Source: Phormidium ambiguum IAM M-71
Lineage (GTDB): Bacteria > Cyanobacteriota > Cyanobacteriia > Cyanobacteriales > Aerosakkonemataceae
DNA: 64,000 nt
Assembly: GCF_001904725.1 (NCBI RefSeq)
Contig: NZ_MRCE01000005.1
Span: 4,269 to 68,268, forward strand
Reading direction: 5' to 3'
The first letter of the stretch is position 1. Every line of letters begins with the position of its first letter. Under the pieces are notes generated by a model. It had not been told where the DNA came from and searched no databases. It worked only from the letters and a program-made list of their open reading frames with translations. This document shows, in pieces, positions 43,340 to 51,262 of this stretch. The position numbers and the translations under genes are program-made.

Positions 43340-43858
43340 TTAACGATGTACTATTACTGGCGTTCCCACAGAAGCCCATTGAAAAACTTTTTCTGCTTCA
43401 GAAACTCGTAAATTTACGCAACCATGACTAACTGGCGTACCAAAACGGTTATGCCAATAAGCTCCATGAATTGCATAGCCACCAGAAAAATACATAATAT
43501 AAGGAACGTAAGGAACGTTGTAACCTGGCCCACGCATCCTACCAGATACGTGCTTGGTTTGGACTGTAAAAGTACCCGTAATTGTAGGAGTTGCAGACTT
43601 CCCACTAGAAATGGTTAAACTATAAACTTTATTCGAGCCTTCCCAAGCTGTCAGTTTTTGTTCCGAAAGATCGACTTCGATCCAGCGTTTTTCTGACTGT
43701 TGCAATGTAGCTATTCTTTCGGCAATAATGCTTTCTTGGTTTCGTCTAGTTTGGGCTAATGTAGCTGGTACTGACCAAGAAAATAATGCCGCCAAAGACA
43801 ACGTTGTACCTAGCCAAAACCCGCTGCAACGACTTAAGGTACTAAACTTTTTATTCAT
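43340..43858 (-). CDS. L,D-transpeptidase (copy 2 of 3)
   Basis: The 172-residue paralogue has a signal peptide ending LAQ, a helical spacer (ESIIAERIATLQQSEKR) and the YkuD domain with ISSGKSATPTITGTF, YAIHGAYWHNRFGTPVSHGC (Cys147) and VNLRVSEAEKVF. The catalytic core is almost the same as in the two neighbours, while the signal and spacer differ. This indicates tandem duplication followed by divergence of the N-terminus. Periplasmic peptidoglycan cross-linking is the likely role. Confidence 0.9.
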   Translation of the reverse strand: MNKKFSTLSRCSGFWLGTTLSLAALFSWSVPATLAQTRRNQESIIAERIATLQQSEKRWIEVDLSEQKLTAWEGSNKVYSLTISSGKSATPTITGTFTVQTKHVSGRMRGPGYNVPYVPYIMYFSGGYAIHGAYWHNRFGTPVSHGCVNLRVSEAEKVFQWASVGTPVIVHR

Positions 43859-43963
43859 ATTTGCTACCTCATTTCACAAGAGGAAACCTCTTCATTTAGA
43901 TTTCCCAGTTCTGAGGTATAACTACATTTTTAGTAGGTGAATTTCTGTAAATATCAGGGGAAT

Positions 43964-44112
43964 GGGAAGGCAGAAGGCAGAAGGCAGAAGGCAGAAGGCA
44001 GAAGGCAGAAGGTAAGAAAGGTAAAAGGTAAAAATCTCCTTGTCCCCTTGTCTCCTTGTCCCCTTGTCCCCTTGTCCCCCCTGCACCCTTGCCCCCTTGT
44101 CCCCCTGCCCCG
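43964..44112. repeat. Composite STRR-type repeat between L,D-transpeptidases
   Basis: GGCAGAA heptamers, a GGTAAAAATCTCC core and CTTGTCCCC units, in the reverse-complement order of the element at the window start. The C-rich arm ends six bases from the stop codon of copy 3. Confidence 0.85.
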
Positions 44113-44117
44113 AATCC

Positions 44118-44633
44118 CTACTCGTGTACAACCACTGGTGTTCCCACTGTTGCCCATTTAAATAACCATTCGGCGTGATTTGGTGCTACGTTTACGCAAC
44201 CATGACTGACTGGAGTGCCGAAACGATTGTGCCAGTATGCGCCATGAATGGCGTAGCCTCTGTGGAAGTACATTGTATGAGGTACATTAGGCACATCGTA
44301 ACCTGGGCCTGTCATTCTGGTGGTGCGGTGTTTTGTTTGAACGGCGAAGGTTCCTAAAACGGTGGGGGTGGCAGTTTTGCCACTGGAAATAATCACTGCG
44401 TAAACTGGTTTTGTTCCTTCCCAGGCGACTAATCTTTGGTTGGAAAGGTCAATTTGAATCCAGCGTTGTTCGGTTTCTTGAAGTTCTAAGATTTTATTGG
44501 CAATTAGATCGGCTTGTGTAGTCCTCGCTGCTGAAGTGTTTGACCATGCGGGTTGTCCGGTGAAACTAATTAATGCGCTTACTAATAATGCGCCAAAATA
44601 ACGTACCCAGATTGAAGAAAGAGTTTGATTCAT
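44118..44633 (-). CDS. L,D-transpeptidase (copy 3 of 3)
   Basis: The 171-residue paralogue has a signal peptide (FGALLVSALISFTGQPAWS), a spacer helix similar to copy 2 (ADLIANKILELQETEQRW) and the YkuD domain with YAIHGAYWHNRFGTPVSHGC (Cys146), then VNVAPNHAEWLF. The residue after the catalytic loop (VAPNHA instead of LRVSEA) marks it as distinct. It is closest to copy 2 by its spacer. It starts 55 nt before the region of the KDPG aldolase 3' end, both on the minus strand. Confidence 0.9.
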   Translation of the reverse strand: MNQTLSSIWVRYFGALLVSALISFTGQPAWSNTSAARTTQADLIANKILELQETEQRWIQIDLSNQRLVAWEGTKPVYAVIISSGKTATPTVLGTFAVQTKHRTTRMTGPGYDVPNVPHTMYFHRGYAIHGAYWHNRFGTPVSHGCVNVAPNHAEWLFKWATVGTPVVVHE

Positions 44634-44688
44634 TATTTTTACCTCTTAGGGTCGAGGATTTTACTTGATGTTAATGAAATTAATTGGA

Positions 44689-45330
44689 TTAATCTTTAAT
44701 TTGTTGCATTAATTTTTTAGCATTTCTGCTAATTCCTTGCCAATCTGCTTGAGTAATTAAATTTTGTGGAAATAAATCACCAGCGAGTCCTACGGCGATC
44801 GCTCCTGCTTGCAAAAATTCTTTGGCATTTTTTAAGGTTACTCCCCCTGTGGGAATTAAGGGAATATTTCCTAAAGGCCCTTGTAAATTACGGATATAAT
44901 TTACTCCGCCTACGGCTTGAATGGGAAATACTTTGACACAACTGGCTCCGGCTTGCCAAGCGGTCACAATTTCTGTGGGCGAAAGTGCGCCAGGGATAAT
45001 TGGAATGTTGGCTTTAACTGCTGCTTGAATTAAACTTAAATCGGTGTGGGGAGTAAAGAGAAATTCTGCGCCAGAGTCGATCGCCATTTCCATTTGTTCT
45101 AAATTTAACAAAGTCCCAGTACCAATTTGACAATCTGGTAATTCGTGACGCAAATAACTAATAGTTTTTTCTGGGCGATCGCTATTCCAAGTAATTTCTA
45201 TCAGTTTCATGCCTCCTGCTGCTACGGCTTTTGCCATTTCGCAACCTTGTTGCCAACTGTGGGCGCGAATTACGGCGATCGCTCGTTCCTGCTCTAGCAC
45301 TTTTAACCAAAATTGATTAGACATTTCCAT
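44689..45330 (-). CDS. eda: KDPG/KHG aldolase
   Basis: Eda cleaves 2-keto-3-deoxy-6-phosphogluconate to pyruvate and glyceraldehyde-3-phosphate in the Entner-Doudoroff route, which cyanobacteria possess. The 213-residue TIM-barrel protein has the catalytic Glu45 in KLIEITWNS, the phosphate-site motif IPTGGVTLKNA and the Schiff-base Lys133 in CVKVFPIQAVGG. All key residues are present. The gene is isolated from other sugar-acid genes. Confidence 0.94.
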   Translation of the reverse strand: MEMSNQFWLKVLEQERAIAVIRAHSWQQGCEMAKAVAAGGMKLIEITWNSDRPEKTISYLRHELPDCQIGTGTLLNLEQMEMAIDSGAEFLFTPHTDLSLIQAAVKANIPIIPGALSPTEIVTAWQAGASCVKVFPIQAVGGVNYIRNLQGPLGNIPLIPTGGVTLKNAKEFLQAGAIAVGLAGDLFPQNLITQADWQGISRNAKKLMQQIKD

Positions 45331-45606
45331 TTATTTCGTTTAGAAAATTTTTGTATGTTATTATTTACTCATTATTTTTTTAATTCAATAATTTTAATCA
45401 TAATTTTTTTTTAAATAAAAGCGTTTTTCATTTTAGCAGTTTGCCGCAGTAAAATAAATAAAGATTTGTTTCTGATTTCATAAATTCTAATTAAGTCTTT
45501 CTCCCCGATGACAGAGTTTTAAACAATGGGAATAGTTCGCTAGAAAGAGGTATCCAAAGAATATTTTTTCTAACATTCTCTTGTAGATAACTCAAGGAAG
45601 AAGATT

Positions 45607-46458
45607 ATGGCTTTAGCTAAAATCGAGGATTTTTATCCTAATTACCGTGATGAACTATTCGATGGCGAAGATGTCAAAGGAATAGACGTTTACGCTGATG
45701 GAAGTGACGAAAAAATCGGTAGCATCAAAGATGTTCTAGTTGACGATCAGAGCGGTCGCTTCCGGTACTTTGTTGTAGATACAGGCTTTTGGGTATTTGG
45801 GAAGAAAGTGTTATTACCTGTGGGTCGATCGCGCATTGATGCTAATGCAGAACGCATTTATGCGATCGGACTGACAAAAGAGCAAGTTGAGCAATTACCC
45901 GAATTTGATGAGCTTGAAAAAGTCGATTACGACTACGAAGATCGGGTAAGAGGAGTTTATCATCCTCAAGCTACTCCACAACCAAGAGTTGCAGCTAATC
46001 AAGCTAATACCTACGACTATGAACAACAGCCAAGTTTGTACGGTATTAACGAAAATAATCATCAAAAATTGAGATTGTACGAAGAACGCTTAGTTGCTAA
46101 TAAAATGCGCCGTAAAGCAGGTGAAGTAGCAATTGGTAAGCACGTTGAAACTGAAACTGCGAGAGTTTCCGTTCCTGTGGAAAAAGAACGAGTAATCATT
46201 GAACGGACTACTCCTGTAGATGCGGGAACTGTCAGCAATACTAACAAATTAGACTTTCAAGAAGGCGAAATTGCTCGCATGGAAGTTTACGAAGAAGTGC
46301 CAGAAATTCGGAAAGAAGCATTCGTTCGAGAAGAAGTTTCTGTGAGGAAAGAAGTAACGCGGGAAAACGTAAGTAGTGAAGAAACCCTGCGTCGTGAAGA
46401 ATTAGATATCGACAATCAAGGCAATTTGAGAAAAGAAGATACTCGTCGCCAACCATAA
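45607..46458 (+). CDS. PRC-barrel and DUF2382 (YsnF-like) stress protein, copy 1
   Basis: The 283-residue cytosolic protein has a PRC-barrel (residues about 5-95: EKIGSIKDVLVDDQSGRFRYFVVDTG, KKVLLPVGRSRID) and a C-terminal DUF2382 domain starting LRLYEERLVANKMRRKAGEVAIGKHVETETA. DUF2382 proteins are linked to general or desiccation stress in bacteria; their chemistry is unknown. Start ATG follows AGGAAGAAGATT. It is the first of three related genes and is separated from the second by a hairpin. Confidence 0.9.
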   Translation: MALAKIEDFYPNYRDELFDGEDVKGIDVYADGSDEKIGSIKDVLVDDQSGRFRYFVVDTGFWVFGKKVLLPVGRSRIDANAERIYAIGLTKEQVEQLPEFDELEKVDYDYEDRVRGVYHPQATPQPRVAANQANTYDYEQQPSLYGINENNHQKLRLYEERLVANKMRRKAGEVAIGKHVETETARVSVPVEKERVIIERTTPVDAGTVSNTNKLDFQEGEIARMEVYEEVPEIRKEAFVREEVSVRKEVTRENVSSEETLRREELDIDNQGNLRKEDTRRQP

Positions 46459-46504
46459 AGTTTGGAGTGAAAAAATTACCCTTTATTGGGGTAATCTAAA
46501 ACAA

Positions 46505-46554
46505 ATACAGCTTACGCTAGGACATTTTATGTCAAACACTAGAGTAAGCTGTAT
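46505..46554 (+). terminator. Hairpin between PRC/DUF2382 copies 1 and 2
   Basis: ATACAGCTTACGCTAG pairs with CTAGAGTAAGCTGTAT (one mismatch) around an 18-nt loop, 46 nt after the copy 1 stop. It lacks a long T tract, so termination is probable but not certain. Confidence 0.5.
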
Positions 46555-46694
46555 TGTCATGTATTAAAAATATTATCTACCTTAATAAACAAGCGATGTT
46601 TTATTAATTACATCTCTAGAGAGAGGTAATTAACTATTTAGATTTCTTAGGATTATAAAAGATAAATAAACTTGAAAAATTGGAGATTAAAAAT

Positions 46695-47579
46695 ATGGCA
46701 TTGATGAAATTAGAAGATTTTGATTCCGATTATGTTCAAACCTTTCAAGGTGATGATGTTAAAGGCTTTGGAGTTTATACAGAAGCCGAAGAAAAAATTG
46801 GTTCCGTCAGCGATGTTTTAGTTGATGAAGAAGGACATTTCCGTTATTTAGTAGTTGATTTAGGTTTCTGGATTTTCGGCAAAAAAGTTTTACTTCCAGT
46901 AGGTCTTTCTCGCATTGATTATAATGCCGATCGCGTTTATGCCATCAACATGAGCCGCAAGCAAGCAGAAGATTTACCTGAATTTAACGAGCGCACTGTA
47001 GCAGATTTCGATTACGAAGAAAGAGTGCGGAATGTCTATCGTAGTTCTTACAATACCCCTGTAGCGGCAGATTATCCAGTTTCCACTCCAGAAGCAATTG
47101 GTCACACAGCTTATAGCAACTACGATCGTAATGACTACACCTACGACCGGGAACCTAATTTCTTCGGAATGAACGACCGCGATCACCAAACATTTAGATT
47201 GTATGAAGAACGATTAATTGCTAACAAAACTCGCCGCAAAGCAGGAGAAGTTGCAGTTGGTAAGCACGTTGAAACTGAAACTGCTAGAGTTTCCGTTCCT
47301 GTAGAAAAAGAAAGGGTAATTATTGAGCGAAATACTCCTGTTGATGCAGGTAGAACAGTTACTCCTGGCGAAGTGGATTTCCGCGAAGGAGAAGTTGTAC
47401 GCATGGAAATTTATGAAGAAACACCAGACATTCATAAAGAAGCTTTTGTGCGGGAAGAAGTGACAATTAAAAAAGTAGTCGATCGGGACACAGTAGATCG
47501 GGAAGAAACAATCCGTCGGGAAAGATTAGATATCGATACTGATGGTAATCCTGTTATCGATAACTCTGAGCGCTTTTAA
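46695..47579 (+). CDS. PRC-barrel and DUF2382 stress protein, copy 2
   Basis: This paralogue of the gene at 45607 has the same order: a PRC-barrel (EKIGSVSDVLVDEEGHFRYLVVDLG) and a DUF2382 domain (FRLYEERLIANKTRRKAGEVAVGKHVETETARVSV). The linker is longer and Tyr/Asp-rich. I choose the ATG at 46695, 8 nt after TTGGAGA; the in-frame TTG at 46680 is less likely. A strong terminator follows at 47619. Confidence 0.9.
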   Translation: MALMKLEDFDSDYVQTFQGDDVKGFGVYTEAEEKIGSVSDVLVDEEGHFRYLVVDLGFWIFGKKVLLPVGLSRIDYNADRVYAINMSRKQAEDLPEFNERTVADFDYEERVRNVYRSSYNTPVAADYPVSTPEAIGHTAYSNYDRNDYTYDREPNFFGMNDRDHQTFRLYEERLIANKTRRKAGEVAVGKHVETETARVSVPVEKERVIIERNTPVDAGRTVTPGEVDFREGEVVRMEIYEETPDIHKEAFVREEVTIKKVVDRDTVDREETIRRERLDIDTDGNPVIDNSERF

Positions 47580-47618
47580 GCAAGATTGAGCGATCGGGGA
47601 AACGAACTATTAAAAACT

Positions 47619-47653
47619 AGTGAGGCGGGGCAAACAAGCTCTGCCTTACTTTT
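47619..47653 (+). terminator. Strong terminator after copy 2
   Basis: AGTGAGGCGGGGC pairs with GCTCTGCCTTACT over 13 positions (three G-T pairs), loop AAACAA, then TTTT. It ends the copy 2 transcript and argues that the third gene starts downstream at 47688. Confidence 0.75.
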
Positions 47654-47687
47654 AAACAGCTTTTTAGCAAATGAAGAAGGGGGAAAA

Positions 47688-48518
47688 ATGGATAATAAAG
47701 TGAATACCAAAAACCAAGAAAGCATCAAACATAATTTACGAGTAAAAGCTTTATTAGATAAGCTAAAAAGCAAACTCAATAACTTCCGAGTTTTGGATCA
47801 AAAAGGATTGCCAATAGGCTTGGTGCAGGATATTTATTTGAGTAATACTCGTCAGATTTTGTTACTGATTACAGCTATAGATTTACCTGATTCCCAAAGC
47901 TTTTCTATGACGAGTAATCAAATTCAAAAAGTTGATTACCCGAATCAAGTAATTTGGACAACTATTGATAAAACAGAAATTCAGCCAATTCTGACATCCG
48001 CACAAACTCAACCAGTGCAAGAAGAGTTGATTAATCAAAGTTTACCTGATGACTATATCAATGAAGAAGATTTTGACCAAAACTTGCCAACAGATGTAGT
48101 AGAAGAAGAAGTAATTCGTCTATTAGAAGAAAGATTAGTTATTAATAATCAAAAACGTAAAGTAGGCGAAGTAATTGTCCGTAAAGAAATTGAAACTCGC
48201 ATGGTAGAAGTGCCAGTTCAATATGAAAAATTAGTTGTCGAGCAAGTTAGTCCAGAATCTAAAATACTGGCGGAAATCGATTTAGTTCAAGCACCAGATG
48301 GTGTTAATGTGTCTAGTCAAAGCGATCTTCAGCAAACTAGCACTAACAACATAGTAAAAGGAGAATTTGTTTCTCCGAAAACAGCTAGCCTTTTATTAGA
48401 TGCGATCGCTAAACAAAAGCATCATGACTGTCAACGAGTGCGCGTGGAAATTGTCTTGGAAAATTCGGAACACATAAGAACTTACCAGGAATGGTTCGAT
48501 CGCTGTTCTGGTAGATAA
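47688..48518 (+). CDS. PRC-barrel-like and DUF2382 protein, copy 3
   Basis: This 276-residue protein is diverged from the two genes before it. The N-terminal part (LKSKLNNFRVLDQKGLPIGLVQDIYL) looks like a reduced PRC-barrel, and the DUF2382 core is RLLEERLVINNQKRKVGEVIVRKEIETRMVEVPV. A C-terminal extension (IVKGEFVSPKTASLLLDAIA to VRVEIVLENSEHIRTYQEW) is not in the other copies. ATG at 47688 follows AAGGGGGAAAA. An upstream in-frame TTG at 47586 would read through the terminator hairpin. A terminator at 48559 closes the unit. Confidence 0.82.
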   Translation: MDNKVNTKNQESIKHNLRVKALLDKLKSKLNNFRVLDQKGLPIGLVQDIYLSNTRQILLLITAIDLPDSQSFSMTSNQIQKVDYPNQVIWTTIDKTEIQPILTSAQTQPVQEELINQSLPDDYINEEDFDQNLPTDVVEEEVIRLLEERLVINNQKRKVGEVIVRKEIETRMVEVPVQYEKLVVEQVSPESKILAEIDLVQAPDGVNVSSQSDLQQTSTNNIVKGEFVSPKTASLLLDAIAKQKHHDCQRVRVEIVLENSEHIRTYQEWFDRCSGR

Positions 48519-48558
48519 GCTTATCTAGGCATCAATGACAAACTAGAAAAAAATATCT

Positions 48559-48604
48559 AGGGGCAGCATATTTTGTTATAAAATATGTTTAATGCCCCTT
48601 TTTT
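48559..48604 (+). terminator. Rho-independent terminator of copy 3
   Basis: AGGGGCA pairs with TGCCCCT around an inner CATATTTT/AAAATATG stem and is followed by TTTTTT. Confidence 0.8.
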
Positions 48605-49150
48605 ACCGGAACACAGAGAGTTATTGCTAGTACAGATACCTTAATCATGATAGAATCAGTAAGATTAGGGTTGATTTTCACAATTTCTCCTGTCAAAATA
48701 CGCAAAGAACTAAAAATACCTTCTGCGAGTAAGGAAAAAAGCGTATGTGAATAATTGCTTAAGCAGTAATAATCGTCTGTTACTTCCCCTCAAACTTACA
48801 CAAGTTTCAGTAACGTTGCTGAGATGTTTGGTAAAAAATGATTCAAAATAACCCGATATAGCTGGGAATAACAGTTTGAGCAGATCCGTTAGTTTTTTAG
48901 TTTGGGTGCAAAAAGCCAGATTCTACAGTCAGAGTCAGCTGTAATTAAAATAATCTTGTCATAGATGGGTACAAAGAAACATACTAGAAATAAGTTGCAT
49001 CTATACTGAAATTTTTTAGCAAAAGCGTCTGCATCAGTTAGTTATTTGGTAAAAATACTTACTAAATTTGGATTTTAAGTATAAGATTTTGGAAATGAAA
49101 ATAAAACAAATTCTTCATTAATTATAAAGAAAGGAGATGAATTTACATAA
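48605..49150. other. AT-rich spacer before the WD40 gene (546 bp)
   Basis: No reading frame with plausible composition, no tRNA and no clear terminator are seen. It must contain the promoter of the WD40 gene, which begins after AAAGGAGATGAATTTACATAA. Confidence 0.5.
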
Positions 49151-50197
49151 ATGTTTACCCCTCCCCGCCCTGCATTATTAAACACTCGCTTCAGTCAGGC
49201 TGATTACGTTCGGAGTCTGACGATCACACCCGACGGACAAAAATTAATTACTGGTAGCTCCCAGGATATTAGAGTTTGGCATTTAATCAATGGTAATTTG
49301 CTGCGAATTCTCAAAGGTCATTCGGAACCTGTGCGATCGCTGGCTATGAGTCCAGGGGGTAAAATGTTAGCTAGTGGTAGTAACGATAGCACAGTCAAAC
49401 TTTGGTGTTTAGAGAACGGAAGTTTACTGCGAACTATGACAGGTCATGTCGGCGCAGTTTTGGGATTAAAAATTAGTTCCGATGGGCAAACTTTAGTTAG
49501 TGCTAGTAATGATAATACTCTAAAAATTTGGAGCTTAAGAGAAGGTAAATTACTGCGGAATCTTACCGGACATTCTAGTTCAGTAATGGCAGTAACTATG
49601 ACTCCAGACGGGGAACATATAATTAGTGGTAGTTTTGATAATACAATTAAAATTTGGCAAACGAGCACTGGTAAAATGCTTCGCAGCATTAAAGCTCATT
49701 GCAATTGGATAGCGTCCTTAGTTATGAGTCCTGATGGTCAAATTTTTGCTAGTGGGAGTTCTGACCAAACAATTAAAATTTGGCACTTTAAAACAGGTAA
49801 ATTGTTAGCTACTCTTAAAGGACATTCTAATTGGGTAGATGCACTAGCAATTAGCTCAGATGGGCAATTTTTAGCTAGTAGTAGTTCCGATCAAACAATT
49901 AAAGTTTGGCAGTTAGGAAAAGATGGGAAACCACGCACTTCACCAATATATAATTTGACTGGTCATAAAGGAGCAATTTTATCTTTAGCTATTAGTCCTG
50001 ATAACCAAATTTTGGTGAGTAGTAGTGATGATAATACGGTAAAATTTTGGCAATTAAATAATGGGCAATTGATCCGAACTCTTAATGGTCAAGATAAGAG
50101 TTTGTTTTACTCTTTTACCAGTAATGAAAAACCAGCAATGTTAAGTGATGATGATGATAGTACTATTAGAATGTGGCGCGTGCGATCGGGAGATTAA
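49151..50197 (+). CDS. WD40 repeat protein (single beta-propeller)
   Basis: The 348-residue protein is almost wholly WD40 repeats, seven to eight blades of about 42 residues with GH...(V)RSLAMSPGGKMLASGSNDSTVKLW-like pattern. Blade ends read IRVWHL, VKLWCL, LKIWSL, IKIWQT, IKIWHF, IKVWQL and VKFWQL. No enzyme domain is attached. In cyanobacteria such propellers often partner NTPase or kinase modules. The nuclease/ATPase set starts 338 nt downstream on the same strand, but the gap and palindrome make co-transcription unlikely. Confidence 0.92.
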   Translation: MFTPPRPALLNTRFSQADYVRSLTITPDGQKLITGSSQDIRVWHLINGNLLRILKGHSEPVRSLAMSPGGKMLASGSNDSTVKLWCLENGSLLRTMTGHVGAVLGLKISSDGQTLVSASNDNTLKIWSLREGKLLRNLTGHSSSVMAVTMTPDGEHIISGSFDNTIKIWQTSTGKMLRSIKAHCNWIASLVMSPDGQIFASGSSDQTIKIWHFKTGKLLATLKGHSNWVDALAISSDGQFLASSSSDQTIKVWQLGKDGKPRTSPIYNLTGHKGAILSLAISPDNQILVSSSDDNTVKFWQLNNGQLIRTLNGQDKSLFYSFTSNEKPAMLSDDDDSTIRMWRVRSGD

Positions 50198-50535
50198 AGT
50201 CCAAAAATTAAAGGTGTGTCGCCTAGAATTATTGTAGAGACGTTTCATGAAACGTCTCTACAAAGCTGTTTGGAGAGGTTTATTAAACTGGTTGCCATTG
50301 TTTGCTGTAAGTTGAGGTAATTTTTCTTAATTATTTTTGATATTAAGTAATGCTTATTTACTAACATTTGTAGTAAGGAAAGTAGAAATTTTATAGAAGT
50401 TTTGCTATTTATTGGAGTTTCTTTAAGTAAAGTTTTGGTAATTTAAGAATTTGCCTAAATATATCAAAATAAGTATTTTTACATCATATTATTGAATAAA
50501 ATTCGTAAATTTAAGTTTTTACAGGAAAGAATATT
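50198..50535. other. Spacer with a perfect 32-nt palindrome
   Basis: TTGTAGAGACGTTTCA and its exact complement occupy 50232-50263, the same family as 31985-32016. The rest is AT-rich. It separates the WD40 gene from the three-gene ATPase/nuclease set and probably holds that set's promoter. Confidence 0.6.
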
Positions 50536-51201
50536 ATGCCATTGAAAGCTACAGATCCTAACGCCAAAACTTTGATTTTACTGGCTTTGTGGGATATTGG
50601 GGCGGCGCAACAAGAGGTAAATAAGGGTTTGTTAACTAAGCGAATTGTGCCAAAAGGGGGGAAAATTGGTGATTTTCAAGAGATTTTGGAGCAGTTACAG
50701 GCAGAAGATTTAATGCAAGTTTCGGCGAAAAAGATATTTTTGCCTGCCAAGGGTATGGAATATTTAAATGCAAGGTTGAACGATCCAAATTTTCTATTTA
50801 AAAACCAAATTGGCGCACAAACTGGGAATTCGTTGTTGAAGTGGATGAGGGAAATGGGAACTCTAAATAGTGGGGCGAGTTCCGCAGTTGCATCTACCCA
50901 AAGTGCAGCGGGGGCGATTCCTTCTTATGACGAGTTCAAGCAAGTGGTGTTGGAAGTCTACGACAAGTTGAATCGGGATTACAACTTGGATAATTTGGTG
51001 CCAATTTATCGCATTCGGCGGGAGATTGGCGACAGAGTTAGTCGTTCTCAATTTAATGACTGGATGTTGGAAATGCAGGCAAATGACATTTTGCAACTTC
51101 AGGGGGGTAGCGTCGAAGATAGCGCCCCAGACAAAATCGAGGATTCAATCAGAAACTCGCTGGGAAATTTACGCTGTTACGCTAAACGGATGACTTCCTA
51201 A
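50536..51201 (+). CDS. Winged-helix-like protein of the ATPase/nuclease set
   Basis: The 221-residue protein has two helical segments that read like winged-helix domains: residues 10-80 (LILLALWDIGAAQQEVNKGLL through ILEQLQAEDLMQVSAKKIFLPAKGMEYL) and residues 130-200 (FKQVVLEVYDKLNRDYNLDNLVPIYRIRREIGDRVSRSQFNDWMLEMQANDILQLQGG). A Ser/Ala linker joins them. DNA or partner binding is inferred, and no named family is recognised. It is 61 nt upstream of the ATPase gene and probably the first gene of one transcript. Confidence 0.75.
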   Translation: MPLKATDPNAKTLILLALWDIGAAQQEVNKGLLTKRIVPKGGKIGDFQEILEQLQAEDLMQVSAKKIFLPAKGMEYLNARLNDPNFLFKNQIGAQTGNSLLKWMREMGTLNSGASSAVASTQSAAGAIPSYDEFKQVVLEVYDKLNRDYNLDNLVPIYRIRREIGDRVSRSQFNDWMLEMQANDILQLQGGSVEDSAPDKIEDSIRNSLGNLRCYAKRMTS

Positions 51202-51262
51202 ACTTGATTGAACAATTCATGCAAAACCCTTTTGTTTTTTATAGTTTATCTCTCACAGAACA

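Noticed and set aside
43922-44161. Several overlapping reading frames in the repeat near 44 kb
   Set aside because: They are translations of the heptameric repeat and are rich in Gly/Arg/Gln or Leu/Pro/Ser periodic patterns without family resemblance.
47586-47687. Upstream TTG start for the third DUF2382 gene
   Set aside because: The extra 34 codons span a strong terminator hairpin, and a better ATG with AAGGGGG lies at 47688.
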